Below the pieces are notes generated by a model. That model made no database searches and had not been told where the DNA came from. It saw only the letters and a list, made by a program, of their open reading frames with translations. A program made the translations under genes and the position numbers. Of a stretch of 64,000 nt of DNA, positions 31,847 through 41,470 are shown piece after piece (position 1 is the stretch's first letter; each line of letters begins with the position of its first letter). The stretch is from Caulobacter sp. FWC2 (GTDB lineage Bacteria > Pseudomonadota > Alphaproteobacteria > Caulobacterales > Caulobacteraceae): NCBI RefSeq assembly GCF_002742625.1, contig NZ_PEBF01000001.1:2480001-2544000 (forward strand), given 5' to 3'.

Positions 31847-32229
31847 CAGGCGAGCTCCTTCGGCGGCCAGGCGTCGTCATTGACGGCGAACACGGGACGG
31901 GCGTCGCCCAGGCGCAGGGCCAGCCGGCCGCTCTCCGGCTTCAGGCCGGCGATCGCGCTCCACGGCAGGTCGCGCGCGACATAGCTGTCGCCGCGCCGGT
32001 AGAGCACCAACGCTAGATCTCCCTCGCGCCCAATGACCCCCGCGCCGTCGGCGGAGATCCAGACGGCGTCCGGCTTGTGATCGGGAAATTCCAGCGCGAC
32101 CAGCGCGCGGGCGGAATCGGGATCGAGCGGGGGCGTCGCTCTGGCCACCCCCATCCACGCCGCGAACGCCACCAGCAGAGCCACGGCGACTATCGAGCCG
32201 CCCAGCTGAATCAACAGCGCCTTGTCCAA
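31846..32229 (-). CDS. small membrane-anchored protein of unknown function
   Basis: 127 residues with one N-terminal helix (about residues 7-29, IQLGGSIVAVALLVAFAAWM) and a soluble domain of about 95 residues with no known motif. The stop overlaps the hydroxylase ATG by one base, so the two are co-translated; a subunit or assembly role is possible but not shown. Confidence 0.75.
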   Translation of the reverse strand: MDKALLIQLGGSIVAVALLVAFAAWMGVARATPPLDPDSARALVALEFPDHKPDAVWISADGAGVIGREGDLALVLYRRGDSYVARDLPWSAIAGLKPESGRLALRLGDARPVFAVNDDAWPPKELA

Positions 32230-32307
32230 GACCGACGCATCCCCCCCGTAACTTATTGCCGTTCAGATTGACGGCTCCGAGGGCGGCGTCAAGTCGCCAA
32301 AGCGCGA

Positions 32308-32336
32308 ACGGCGCGCCCCTACCGAGGGCGCGCCGT
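32308..32336 (-). terminator. hairpin after the beta-barrel gene
   Basis: Perfect 11-bp stem (32308-32318 with 32326-32336) and a 7-base loop, 27 bases past the stop of the barrel gene. No real T-tract follows on the minus strand (TCGCGCTTTGG), so termination strength is uncertain. Confidence 0.55.
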
Positions 32337-32362
32337 CCTGTCAGGCTACGAGGACCGTTCGG

Positions 32363-32896
32363 CTAGAACTTGCGGACGTAACCTACCGCCACCGTGTTCG
32401 AACTCAGATCGCTCTTGGTATATTCGGACTTGGTCCAATCTGCCCGAATGCCGTTCTTGTCGTCGAACTTGTATTCGGCGCCGACGCCATAGTTCCAGCT
32501 GTCGTGGCTGCCGTCGAAGTTCGTGGCGGCCGGATTGTTGGTCTTGAACTTGGTTGTCCCGTAGCCGGCGCGCGCCAGCAGATCGAGATTTGGGGTAACC
32601 GGCAGGTAGCCGACCGCGTAGCCCGCGACCTGATGCTCCATCTTCACGCTGGAAGGACCGCCGGGCGTGTAGACCGTGTCGCCGTCGACGCCGCCGGCCG
32701 CCTCGGCTTCGACACCGAAATTAGGCGTAAGCTTGGCGCCGACACGCCCTTGAATAGCACCGGTGTCAGCGCCGCGCGTCCGAGTTTGGCTATAGTTCAG
32801 CGAACCATAGACCTCGGTCGTATTCTGAGCCTGGGCGAACATTGGGATCGCGAGAACCGAACCGGCGATGAGGGTAGCAGTGATGAGAGACTTCAT
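32363..32896 (-). CDS. small outer-membrane beta-barrel protein
   Basis: 177 residues: signal peptide MKSLITATLIAGSVLAIPMFAQA, then eight alternating strand segments (EVYGSLNYSQTRT, VGAKLTPNFGVEAEAAGG, VAGYAVGYLPVT and so on) ending in VAVGYVRKF with a C-terminal Phe for BAM recognition. This is the OmpW/Opa-like 8-stranded barrel class (OMP_b-brl). Codon use is ordinary. It has its own hairpin terminator. Confidence 0.87.
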   Translation of the reverse strand: MKSLITATLIAGSVLAIPMFAQAQNTTEVYGSLNYSQTRTRGADTGAIQGRVGAKLTPNFGVEAEAAGGVDGDTVYTPGGPSSVKMEHQVAGYAVGYLPVTPNLDLLARAGYGTTKFKTNNPAATNFDGSHDSWNYGVGAEYKFDDKNGIRADWTKSEYTKSDLSSNTVAVGYVRKF

Positions 32897-33134
32897 TCTT
32901 GTACTCCAATTCTACTCGTAGTCTTCAGCGCCCTCAGCCAGCTTTTGCTAATCGGATAACGCGGCGAGCATGCGGCGGTTCACGGTCGCGTTCGAGGCCA
33001 TTCCGTGTCGTGACCGAAAAGCCGCAGTTGATGACGCCCGCGCCATCCGTGCTATCTACGAGTCAAACAAGCGTCAGAACGCGGACCCGCTCCCACCAGG
33101 GACGAGGCCCGCGCGCATCATCGGGACCGTCGTC

Positions 33135-34250
33135 TTGCCGCAAGCCGTCATCGCCGCCACGGGGCTGTACACCCCGCCGTTTTCCATTTCGAACGCCGAG
33201 TTGGTCGAGGCCTTCAACACCTTCGTCGAGCGATTCAACGCCGCCAACGCCGAGGCCATCGCGGCCGGCGAGGTGGTCGCCCTGGCCCCTTCCTCGCCCG
33301 AATTCATCGAGAAGGCCTCGGGCATCAAGTCACGTTTCGTGATGAACAAATCGGGCATCGTCGATCCCGAGATCATGCGCCCGATCATTCCAGAGCGCCC
33401 GAATGAGCAGCTGTCGATCCTGGCCGAAATGGCGGTCGAGGCGGCCAAGCAGGCGATCGCGCGCTGGGGCAAGCCGGTCAGCGAGATCGGCGCGGTGATC
33501 TGCGCCGCCTCGAACATGCAGCGCGCCTACCCCGCCATGGCCATCGAGGTGCAACAAGCCCTGGGCATCGAAGGCTTTGCCTTCGACATGAACGTGGCGT
33601 GCTCGTCGGCCACCTTCGGCATCAAGACCGCCGCCGACTTCGTCGCGACCGGCAGCGCCAAGGCCGTGCTGATGGTCAATCCGGAGATCTGCTCGGGCCA
33701 TCTGAACTTCAAGGACCGCGACAGCCACTTCATCTTCGGCGACGTGGCCACGGCCGTGATCGTCGAGGACGCTTCGCAGGCGACCGACGGCTGGGAGATC
33801 CTGGGCGCGCGACTGAAGACCCAGTTCTCCAACAACATTCGCAACAACTTCGGCTTCCTCAATCGCGCCGCGCCGGAAGGCGAAGGCGCGCGCGACAAGC
33901 TGTTCGTCCAGGAAGGCCGCAAGGTGTTCCGCGAGGTGGTGCCGATGGTCAGCGAGATGATCATCGAACACGCCGCCGACCTCGGCATCGACCCGACCGG
34001 CCTGAAGCGCCTCTGGCTCCACCAGGCTAATATCAACATGAACGAGATGATCGGCCGCAAGGTGCTGGGCCGCGATCCCGCGCCGGGCGAGAACGTCATC
34101 ATCCTGGATGAGTACGCCAACACCAGCTCGGCCGGCTCGATCATCGCCTTCCACCAGGCCAATGACGACTTCGCCCCGGGCGAGACCGGCCTGATCTGCA
34201 GCTTCGGGGCCGGCTACTCGGCCGGCACGGTGTTCGTCCGCAAGCGCTGA
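33135..34250 (+). CDS. beta-ketoacyl-ACP synthase III-like enzyme
   Basis: 371 residues from TTG 33135 (PQAVIAATGLYTPPFS), the usual family N-terminus; the frame stays open back to 32970 but the extra 55 residues look non-coding. Thiolase-fold triad: C156 in MNVACSSATFG, His in LWLHQANINMNEM, Asn in EYANTSSAGS. It is longer than housekeeping FabH (about 320) and lacks its typical sequence, so it resembles the accessory FabH-like synthases that condense longer acyl-CoA or make ketone/lactone-type products. Monocistronic, with a strong terminator. Confidence 0.85.
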   Translation: MPQAVIAATGLYTPPFSISNAELVEAFNTFVERFNAANAEAIAAGEVVALAPSSPEFIEKASGIKSRFVMNKSGIVDPEIMRPIIPERPNEQLSILAEMAVEAAKQAIARWGKPVSEIGAVICAASNMQRAYPAMAIEVQQALGIEGFAFDMNVACSSATFGIKTAADFVATGSAKAVLMVNPEICSGHLNFKDRDSHFIFGDVATAVIVEDASQATDGWEILGARLKTQFSNNIRNNFGFLNRAAPEGEGARDKLFVQEGRKVFREVVPMVSEMIIEHAADLGIDPTGLKRLWLHQANINMNEMIGRKVLGRDPAPGENVIILDEYANTSSAGSIIAFHQANDDFAPGETGLICSFGAGYSAGTVFVRKR

Positions 34251-34276
34251 ACCCAAACACGACCCGAACAGAATGA

Positions 34277-34307
34277 AGCCCCGCGCCCTAAGGCGCGGGG
34301 CTTTTTT
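34277..34307 (+). terminator. strong rho-independent terminator
   Basis: 11-bp perfect stem (34277-34287 with 34292-34302), 4-base loop CTAA, then TTTTTT. Ends the KAS-III-like transcript and faces the convergent protease gene. Confidence 0.93.
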
Positions 34308-34313
34308 CACGCC

Positions 34314-35492
34314 TCAAGACTTCGGATGCGTCGCCTTCCAGTACATGGCGCGGCGGACGCGGACGCTGACGGCCGGATGGTCGTAGAACAGCACCTCTTC
34401 CAGCTTCGAGGGCGTGGCGGCACGGTACTCGATGGTCTTCACCAGGGCCTTGGCCAGGCCGTCGGGCTCGTTGAAGTTCACCAGGCTGTAGCGGTCGGCA
34501 TCGCTCTCGACCTCGCGGATCAAGGTATTGGTGATCGGCCCCCCGACCAGGCCCAGCACGGCCATGATCACCGCCAGGACCGGAAGGCCAGCCGGATCGG
34601 CGATGCCGGTCACCCCCTTGGCGTTCAAGGCCTGTGCGAACCACGGGAACGTCCGGTCGACGATGAAGAAGGCGATGACCGCCAGTACGGCGAAGATGCC
34701 GGTGATCCACAGGCTGTGCTGGTGGGCATAGTGGCCCATCTCGTGGCCGACGACACCGCGCACCTCGGCGATGTCCGCACCCTTCTTGAACATCACGTCG
34801 CTCATCGCCACCCGGGCCGAACCGCCCAGGCCCGAGACATTGGCGGTATAGGCATTGGATTGCTTGGAGCCGTTGTAGACGAAGATCTTGTCGCTCGGGA
34901 TGCCGACCGACTTGGCCATGGCCACGACCTCATCGCGGACAGCTCCAGGCGGCGCGGGCGTGTACTTGTTGAACAGCGGCTCGATATAGATCGGGGCCAG
35001 CAGCATACCGAACACGATAAAGCCCGCCGTCAGGCCGCCGGCCCACAGCCACCACAGGCGGCGCGCGCGGCGGATCAGCACGTAAAGCAGCGCCAGGAAG
35101 ATCGCGGTGAACACGATCGAGATCGCCGTGCCCATCAGGTTTTCCGTCAGCCAGCCGCCGAAGGCCTGGCTGGTCAGGCCGTACTGCTTCTGCCGCCACC
35201 AGTTGGAATAGACCGACCAGGGCAGTTCCAGCAGCCAGCTGAAGGCGACGAAGACGGCGGCGACCGCGAAGCTGGCCAGGAACGGCCGCGCCTTCTTGCG
35301 CTCGACGCCCTGCCCGACCTTGGTCAGGACGCCGGTGCGGATGATGACCCAGGCGGCCAAAACCGAGATAATGAAGCCCCACAGCAGCAGCCAGTGGCCG
35401 CCTTGAGTGTAGTGCTGCGCCTTGACGTGCGCTTCGGGCGGAAGCTGCGCCAGATAGGCGGCCGTGGCGGCCGCCGGGTCGAATTGAGCCAT
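34314..35492 (-). CDS. M48-family zinc metalloprotease (Ste24/CAAX protease type)
   Basis: 392 residues with about seven membrane helices. Zinc site HEMGH (H250, E251, H254) in VVGHEMGHYAHQHS and the third ligand glutamate in LIREVESDADRYSL. Full-length Ste24-like layout with NAYTANVSGLGGSARVAMSD before the active site. In bacteria the family acts in membrane protein quality control or peptide processing. It is convergent with the KAS-III-like gene. Confidence 0.92.
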   Translation of the reverse strand: MAQFDPAAATAAYLAQLPPEAHVKAQHYTQGGHWLLLWGFIISVLAAWVIIRTGVLTKVGQGVERKKARPFLASFAVAAVFVAFSWLLELPWSVYSNWWRQKQYGLTSQAFGGWLTENLMGTAISIVFTAIFLALLYVLIRRARRLWWLWAGGLTAGFIVFGMLLAPIYIEPLFNKYTPAPPGAVRDEVVAMAKSVGIPSDKIFVYNGSKQSNAYTANVSGLGGSARVAMSDVMFKKGADIAEVRGVVGHEMGHYAHQHSLWITGIFAVLAVIAFFIVDRTFPWFAQALNAKGVTGIADPAGLPVLAVIMAVLGLVGGPITNTLIREVESDADRYSLVNFNEPDGLAKALVKTIEYRAATPSKLEEVLFYDHPAVSVRVRRAMYWKATHPKS

Positions 35493-35654
35493 GATCTTCC
35501 CCTCCCCGGGATGAACCTGGCAGCAAGCCCCGAGTCCGTGTCGACGTCAGCTTAATTCTCGGTCAGGTGGAGAGCGCTTCGCCATGTTCAGGCTGGCGAA
35601 GCGCGCTCGCCCGTATAGAACTGCGACAGATTGTTTCGCCCAAAGGTTCGTCCG

Positions 35655-36440
35655 ATGCGATTCCCTGCCCGCCGCGCCGTCCTGTCCGGCCTTGGCCTCG
35701 CCCTGCTCGCCGCGTGCGGCAAGACGCCGGACGTCGGCGCCAGCGCCTGGGACAGGATCAAGGCGTCGGGAACCCTGCGCATTGGCCTGGAGGGCACCTA
35801 TCCGCCCTTCAATTTCCAGGACAAGAACGGCCAGCTGGCCGGTTTCGAGGTCGACTTCGCCAAGGCTTTGGCCGCGCAGTTGGGCCTGAAGCCGGATTTC
35901 CGCCCTGCCCCGTTCGCCGGCCTTCTGGGCGCGCTGGAGTCGGGCCGGGTCGACGTGGTCATCAACCAGATAACCATCACGCCCGATCGCCAGGCCAAGT
36001 ACGACTTTTCAGAGCCCTACACCGTCTCGGGCATCCAGATCATCAAGCTCAGGGACAAGCCGGGCCTGGAAAAGCCCAAGGACCTGTCCGGCAAGAAGGT
36101 CGGCGTGGGCCTTGGCACCAACTACGAACAATGGGCGCGCGCCAATGTGCCCAAGGCCGACATCCGCACCTATGACGACGATCCCACCAAGTACCAGGAC
36201 CTCAAGGCCGGCCGCACCGACGCGGTGCTGAACGACCGTCTGGTGGCCGCCGACTTCGTCAAGACCTCGCCGGAATTCGTCGCCTCGGGCCCGCCCTTCG
36301 CCGCCCAAGGCGCTGGCGTGGCGATGAAGAAGGATCCGGCGCTGAAGGTGATCATCGACCAGGCCATCGAGGCCCTGCGCGCCAACGGCAAGCTGACGGC
36401 GATCTCGCAACAGTGGTTCGGCATGGACGTGACGCACTAG
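35655..36440 (+). CDS. polar amino-acid ABC transporter, substrate-binding lipoprotein
   Basis: 261 residues from ATG 35655 (MRFPARRAVLSGLG). Lipobox LLAACG predicts attachment at the Cys of AACG. SBP_bac_3 domain: GTLRIGLEGTYPPFNFQDKN near the start, GFEVDFAKALAAQLGL, then the ligand segment ALESGRVDVVINQITITPDR with the Arg that holds the amino-acid carboxylate. The segment DAVLNDRLVAADFV matches cystine/polar amino-acid binders. First gene of a three-gene ABC transporter. Confidence 0.9.
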   Translation: MRFPARRAVLSGLGLALLAACGKTPDVGASAWDRIKASGTLRIGLEGTYPPFNFQDKNGQLAGFEVDFAKALAAQLGLKPDFRPAPFAGLLGALESGRVDVVINQITITPDRQAKYDFSEPYTVSGIQIIKLRDKPGLEKPKDLSGKKVGVGLGTNYEQWARANVPKADIRTYDDDPTKYQDLKAGRTDAVLNDRLVAADFVKTSPEFVASGPPFAAQGAGVAMKKDPALKVIIDQAIEALRANGKLTAISQQWFGMDVTH

Positions 36441-36443
36441 GAC

Positions 36444-37103
36444 ATGGAAACCGGTCTGGACCTGCTGCGCCAGTCCGCGCCCCTGCTGCTGAAGGGCGCC
36501 GGCTACACCGTGCTGCTCAGCGTCATCGGCATGGGCGTCGGCGTCGTGCTGGGCTTCGGCCTGGCCCTGATGCGCCTGTCACGCTCGCCGCTGCTGCGCT
36601 GGCCGGCGGCGGTGTATGTTTCGGCCTTCCGGGGCACGCCGCTGCTGGTGCAGCTGTTCCTTATCTATTACGGCCTGCCGCAGTTCGGGATCGAGATGCC
36701 CGCGCTGGCGGCGGCGGGCATCGGCTTCTCGCTGAACGTCGCGGCCTATTCGTGCGAGATCCTGCGCAGCGCCATCGACGCTGTCGACAAGGGCCAGTGG
36801 GAAGCCGCCAGCGTGCTGGGCATGAGCCGTGGCCAGACCCTGCGCCGGGTGATCCTGCCCCAGGCCGCCCGCACCGCCGTGGCGCCGCTGTCGAACAGCT
36901 TTATCGGTCTGGTCAAGGACACCTCCCTGGCCGCCACCATCCAGGTGCCGGAGCTGTTCCGCCAGGCCCAGTTGATCACCGCCCGCACCTACGAGATCTT
37001 CACCATGTACCTGGCCGCGGCGGCCATCTACTGGATCCTCTCCGCCGTGCTCGCGGCCGTTCAGGGCCAGTTGGAACGCCGCGCTTCGGAGGGCCGCGGA
37101 TGA
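36444..37103 (+). CDS. polar amino-acid ABC transporter, permease
   Basis: 219 residues with about five membrane helices. HisM/GlnP-type inner-membrane signature, including the early FRGTPLLVQLFLIYYGLP and the EAA loop EAASVLGMSRGQTLRRVILP. Three bases after the binding-protein gene, ATGA overlap with the ATPase. It forms the transmembrane dimer of the importer. Confidence 0.93.
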   Translation: METGLDLLRQSAPLLLKGAGYTVLLSVIGMGVGVVLGFGLALMRLSRSPLLRWPAAVYVSAFRGTPLLVQLFLIYYGLPQFGIEMPALAAAGIGFSLNVAAYSCEILRSAIDAVDKGQWEAASVLGMSRGQTLRRVILPQAARTAVAPLSNSFIGLVKDTSLAATIQVPELFRQAQLITARTYEIFTMYLAAAAIYWILSAVLAAVQGQLERRASEGRG

Positions 37104-37840
37104 GCGCGATCGACGCCAGGGGCCTGAAGAAGAGCTTCGGCGACACCCCCGTCCTGGCGGGCGTCGACCTGACCGTCGACCCTGGCGAGGTCGTGGCCAT
37201 CATCGGCCCCAGCGGCTCGGGCAAGAGCACCCTGCTGCGCTGCCTGGCGGGCCTGGAGCTGCTGAACGGCGGCGACCTGACCATCGCGGGCGTCACGGCC
37301 GGCGGAAAGGTTCCGCTGGCCAAGGTCCTGAATGGCCGGGTCGGTTTCGTGTTCCAGAGCTTCAACCTGTTCCCGCACAAGACGGCGCTGGAGAACGTGA
37401 TAGAGGGTCCGGTTGTCGTCCGCAAGGAAGATCCCGCCAAGGCCCGCGCGCGCGGCCTGGCCCTGCTGGAGAAGGTCGGCCTGGGCGACCGGGCCGAAGC
37501 CTACCCCGCCGCCCTCTCCGGCGGCCAGCAGCAGCGCTGCGCCATCGCACGGGCCCTGGCCATGGACCCCGAGGTCATCCTTTTCGACGAGCCGACCTCG
37601 GCCCTTGACCCCGAGCTGGTCGGCGAGGTGCTCGCCGTGATCCGCGACCTGGCGGCCGAAAAACGGACCATGGTCATCGTCACCCACCAGATGGACTTCG
37701 CCAGAGATGTCGCTGACCGGACGATTTTCATGGACGGCGGCGTCATCGTAGAGCAAGGACCCTCCCGTCAGTTGCTTGCCTCCCCGCGCGAAGAACGTAC
37801 CCGCAAGTTCCTGGCCAGGTCGGGTGTCCTACAGCCATAA
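37100..37840 (+). CDS. polar amino-acid ABC transporter, ATP-binding protein
   Basis: 246 residues. Walker A GPSGSGKST (residues about 34-42), Q-loop FVFQSFNLFPH, signature LSGGQQQR, Walker B VILFDEPTSALD and the switch histidine in VIVTHQMDFA. Family PAAT (GlnQ/HisP/CysC-type). Completes the importer; the substrate is an amino acid, perhaps cystine, not determined. Confidence 0.94.
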   Translation: MSAIDARGLKKSFGDTPVLAGVDLTVDPGEVVAIIGPSGSGKSTLLRCLAGLELLNGGDLTIAGVTAGGKVPLAKVLNGRVGFVFQSFNLFPHKTALENVIEGPVVVRKEDPAKARARGLALLEKVGLGDRAEAYPAALSGGQQQRCAIARALAMDPEVILFDEPTSALDPELVGEVLAVIRDLAAEKRTMVIVTHQMDFARDVADRTIFMDGGVIVEQGPSRQLLASPREERTRKFLARSGVLQP

Positions 37841-37971
37841 TTTGGCCCACGGGACACTTCACGTCCTGCTAGCGCGTCAGGCGAATTGCGTAGGCGGCCT
37901 CGCTGCTCAGGCGCGCGATTAACGATCAAATCCAAAGCCCTACGCCGGGTGGCTTTTATGGCGAGGACAGC

Positions 37972-38271
37972 GTGAAGCCTTATATCGAACTCAAGGGCGC
38001 CTCGGGCGCCGTCTACCGCTACAAGCTGGCCGAGAACGGCGACCCTGCGACCACGATCGCCGGCAACTACGTCTATGTCGACGCCAAGGGCGCGGTGGTC
38101 TTCGCCGGTGAGGCCAACAACCTGATCGACGCCAAGACCCGCTGGTCAGAAGCCTATTCCCGCCATGGCGCGACCTGGCTGTACACGCGCCTCAACGTCT
38201 CGGGCGCGTCGCGGGCGGATGAATATTCCGACCTAGTGATCGCGCTTCAGCCTGTGATGAATCAGGACTAA
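37972..38271 (+). CDS. conserved small hypothetical protein
   Basis: 99 residues from GTG 37972, with GAGGA seven bases upstream. Soluble; the first 60 residues predict a small beta sheet (YIELKGASGAVYRYKLAENG, NYVYVDAKGAVVFAGEANNL). A vague likeness to a GIY-YIG-like edge is not strong enough to assign. Located between the ABC operon and recG. Confidence 0.7.
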   Translation: MKPYIELKGASGAVYRYKLAENGDPATTIAGNYVYVDAKGAVVFAGEANNLIDAKTRWSEAYSRHGATWLYTRLNVSGASRADEYSDLVIALQPVMNQD

Positions 38272-38312
38272 GGCCTGCTCCCCGGGCGCGGAGGCGGCTA
38301 AGCTCTCGCCAG

Positions 38313-40409
38313 ATGCGCCCGGAGATTCTCTTCCCCCTGTTCAGCTCGGTGTCCACGCTCAAGGGCGTGGGTCCGCGAGTCGCGCCGCTGGTCGAGAAAC
38401 TGGCCGGCCCGATCGTGCGCGACGTGCTGTTCACCGCGCCAACCGGCCTGATTCGCCGGTCGGTGACCACGGTCGACCAGGCCGTCGAGGGCCAGGTCCA
38501 GACCTTCATCGTCACCATTGACCAGCACCAGACGCCAGGCCGCCTGGGCCAGCCCTGGAAGATCCGCGCCTGGGACGGGACAGGCTTCCTGACCTTGGTC
38601 TGGTTCAAGGGCCACGGCCCGCACCTGGAACGTCAGCACCCCAAGGGCGCGCAACGCGCGGTCAGCGGCAAGGTCGAGCGGCCAGACGGCTATGCCTCCG
38701 AACTCCAGATCGCCCATCCTGACTACATCGTCGAAGCCGAGCGCGCCGGCGAGATTCCCGAGATCGAGCCCGTCTATCCGGCGACGCACGGCCTGCCCTC
38801 GCGCACCTTCCGGAAGTTCGCCCTCGAGGCCCTGAACCGCGCACCGGAACTCCCCGAGTGGCAAGACCCCGCCTGGCGCGAGCGCGAAAAGCTTCCCGGC
38901 TGGCGCGAGGCCCTGGCGGCCATGCACGCGCCCGCCAGCGAGGCGGACCTGTCGCCGCTGGCCAGGCCGCGCCGGCGTCTGGCCTATGACGAACTGCTGG
39001 CCCACCAGCTGGCTCTGGCCCAGCGCAAGGCCTCGCGCCGCGCGACGCCCGGCCCGCGCATTCCGTCCGGTCCCCTCTCGGAAGCCGCAGAGAAAGCCCT
39101 GCCCTTCAGGCTGACCGGCGCCCAGATTCGTTCGCTTTCGGAGATTCGCGGCGACCTCGCCTCCGGTGAGCGGATGAGCCGGCTACTGCAGGGCGATGTC
39201 GGCTCAGGCAAGACCGTGGTGGCGATGCTGGCCATGGCCGACGCGGCCGGCGCCGGCTTCCAATCGGCCCTGATGGCCCCGACCGAGATCCTGGCCCGCC
39301 AGCACTTCGAGACCATCGCCGCGCCCCTGCAGGCGCTGGGCCTGTCGGTGATCCTGCTGACCGGCCGCGACAAGGGCGCCAGCCGTTCGGCCAAGCTGCT
39401 GGGCCTGGCGGACGGGACCCACCACGTCGCCGTCGGCACCCACGCCCTGTTCCAGGACGACGTGGTCTTCGACCGCCTGGCCCTGACGATCATCGACGAA
39501 CAGCACCGCTTCGGCGTCAATGAGCGTCGCCGCCTGCAGGACAAGGGCCCTTCTAGTGAAGATTGGGGCGTCCACCTGCTCGCCATGTCGGCCACGCCGA
39601 TCCCGCGCACGCTGGAACTGACCGTCTTCGGCGATCTGGACGTCTCGCGCATCGACGAGAAGCCGCCGGGCCGCACGCCGGTCGCCACCCGCGCCGCGCC
39701 CACGCCCCGCGTGCCCGAGATCGTCGAGCGCCTGCGCGGCGCCATCGCCAGCGGCGCCCAGGCGTTCTGGGTCTGCCCACTGGTTTCCGAATCCGACAAG
39801 GTCGAGCTGCGCGCCGCCGAGGACCGCGCAGCGGACCTGGCCCGCCATCTGCCCGGCGTCGGCCTCGTCCACGGCCAGATGCCCGCCGCCGAGAAGGACG
39901 CGGTCATGCAGCGCTTCGCCGACGGCGAGGTCAGCGTGCTGGTCGCCACCACGGTGGTCGAGGTGGGGGTCAATGTCCCAAACGCCAGCATCATGGTCAT
40001 CGAGCACGCCGACCGCTTCGGCCTGGCCCAGCTTCACCAGCTGCGCGGCCGCGTCGGCCGGGGCGCGCGGGAGAGTTCGTGCGTGCTGCTGTACGATCCG
40101 CCATTGTCGGAAGTGGCCCAGCAGCGTCTGGACATCCTGCGTCGCAGCGACGACGGCTTCGAGATCGCCGAAAAGGACCTGGCGCTGCGCGGCGGCGGCG
40201 ACCCACTGGGCCTCAAGCAGAGCGGCTTCCCGGCCTATCGCCTGGCCGATCCCGTCGCGCACCGCGACCTGATCACCGTCGCCGCCGACGACGCCCGTCT
40301 GATCCTGGCCCGCGATCCGGACCTCACCTCGCCACGCGGCCAGGCGCTCCGGACGATGCAGGAACTGTTCGACTGGAAACCGGCCTCGCCGTTGAACGAG
40401 GCGGGGTAG
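38313..40409 (+). CDS. recG: ATP-dependent DNA helicase RecG
   Basis: 698 residues. N-terminal wedge/OB domain to about residue 240, then helicase domain with Walker A GDVGSGKT (K300), the DEQH box in IIDEQHRFG (D395), and motifs TEILARQH, SATPIPRTL, VATTVVEVGVNVPNAS and the final HQLRGRVGRG. It remodels stalled replication forks and branch-migrates Holliday junctions. Length is typical. Confidence 0.97.
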   Translation: MRPEILFPLFSSVSTLKGVGPRVAPLVEKLAGPIVRDVLFTAPTGLIRRSVTTVDQAVEGQVQTFIVTIDQHQTPGRLGQPWKIRAWDGTGFLTLVWFKGHGPHLERQHPKGAQRAVSGKVERPDGYASELQIAHPDYIVEAERAGEIPEIEPVYPATHGLPSRTFRKFALEALNRAPELPEWQDPAWREREKLPGWREALAAMHAPASEADLSPLARPRRRLAYDELLAHQLALAQRKASRRATPGPRIPSGPLSEAAEKALPFRLTGAQIRSLSEIRGDLASGERMSRLLQGDVGSGKTVVAMLAMADAAGAGFQSALMAPTEILARQHFETIAAPLQALGLSVILLTGRDKGASRSAKLLGLADGTHHVAVGTHALFQDDVVFDRLALTIIDEQHRFGVNERRRLQDKGPSSEDWGVHLLAMSATPIPRTLELTVFGDLDVSRIDEKPPGRTPVATRAAPTPRVPEIVERLRGAIASGAQAFWVCPLVSESDKVELRAAEDRAADLARHLPGVGLVHGQMPAAEKDAVMQRFADGEVSVLVATTVVEVGVNVPNASIMVIEHADRFGLAQLHQLRGRVGRGARESSCVLLYDPPLSEVAQQRLDILRRSDDGFEIAEKDLALRGGGDPLGLKQSGFPAYRLADPVAHRDLITVAADDARLILARDPDLTSPRGQALRTMQELFDWKPASPLNEAG

Positions 40410-40416
40410 CGGGCCG

Positions 40417-41364
40417 CTAGTGCGCGATGGTCGCGCCCTTGCGGTGATGCCAGAGGTGCATGACGCCGGCCAGGACGCCGCCGATCACGAGACCAACCAC
40501 GGCCGAGCCCAGCGCGAAGGCCAGCCAGCCGGTCACGGCGCCGATGCCCGGGACGCCATGCGCCCAGTGCGAGAAGCCCTCGACCCAGTGCGGGATCGGC
40601 GTCAGGTGGAACTTCTCAAGGCCGTGCACGATGATGCCGCCGCCGACCCACAGCATGGCCGCGGTGCCGATGACGGTCAGGGCCTCCATGGTCACCGGCA
40701 TGGCCTTGACTAGGCCACGGCCGAACTTCTGCACGCCCTTGGCCTCGCGGCGCGACAGGTGCAGACCCATGTCGTCCATCTTCACGATCAGCGCCACCGC
40801 GCCATAGACAATGATCGTCAGCAGTACGCCGACGATGGCCAACGCCGCCGCCTGCATCACGAGGCTCAGGTGAGCGACTTCAGCCAGGGCGATGGCCATG
40901 ATCTCGCCGGACAGGATCAGGTCGGTCCGGATCGCGCCGTCGACCTTCTGCTTCTCCAGCTCGGGCGCGCTGAGCGCTAGATCCTCTATCGCCTCGCCCT
41001 CCGCCCCTGCCGTGAACGCCTCCAGGATCTTCTCTGTGGCCTCGAAGGCCAGATAGGCGCCGCCGACCATCAGGATCGGCGTCACCGCCCACGGCGCGAA
41101 GGCCGACAGCAGCAGAGCGCCGGGCAGTAGAAACAGCAGCTTGTTGCGCAACGAACCGACGGCGATCTTCCAGACGATCGGCAGCTCGCGGTCGGGTGTG
41201 AAGCCCATGGCGTAGCCCGGCGTCACGGCCGCGTCGTCGACCACCACGCCCACGGCCTTGGTCCCCGCCTTCCCGGCGGCGGCCCCGACATCGTCCAGCG
41301 AGGCGGCGGCGAGCTTGGTGATGGCCGCGACGTCATCCAGCAGCGCGGCGAGACCGGAAGGCAT
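40417..41364 (-). CDS. DUF808/YedI-family inner-membrane protein
   Basis: 315 residues from ATG 41364 (MPSGLAALLDDVAAITKLAA), the family N-terminus. About six membrane helices, with the conserved DDVGAAAGKAGTKAVGVVVD and TPILMVGGAYLAFEATEKIL segments. Function is not established; family members are multi-pass proteins of unknown role. Converges with recG (7 bases between stops). Confidence 0.9.
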   Translation of the reverse strand: MPSGLAALLDDVAAITKLAAASLDDVGAAAGKAGTKAVGVVVDDAAVTPGYAMGFTPDRELPIVWKIAVGSLRNKLLFLLPGALLLSAFAPWAVTPILMVGGAYLAFEATEKILEAFTAGAEGEAIEDLALSAPELEKQKVDGAIRTDLILSGEIMAIALAEVAHLSLVMQAAALAIVGVLLTIIVYGAVALIVKMDDMGLHLSRREAKGVQKFGRGLVKAMPVTMEALTVIGTAAMLWVGGGIIVHGLEKFHLTPIPHWVEGFSHWAHGVPGIGAVTGWLAFALGSAVVGLVIGGVLAGVMHLWHHRKGATIAH

Positions 41365-41470
41365 GAGGGATCCTGAGCAGAGTTGAAGCTTGTTGCGTAA
41401 GGCGCGCCGGGCTCGCCGTAAAGTCGCGAGGCTCTTGCCTGACGTAAGGTGAAAGCTGGAAGCTTGTTCC

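Noticed and set aside
32970..33134. N-terminal extension of the KAS-III-like gene
   Set aside because: Extra 55 residues show no family match, and the TTG at 33135 gives the family N-terminus.
37934..37956. AAAGCC/GGCTTT stem after the ABC transporter operon
   Set aside because: Only 6 bp with an 11-base loop and a very short T-run; too weak to call a terminator.
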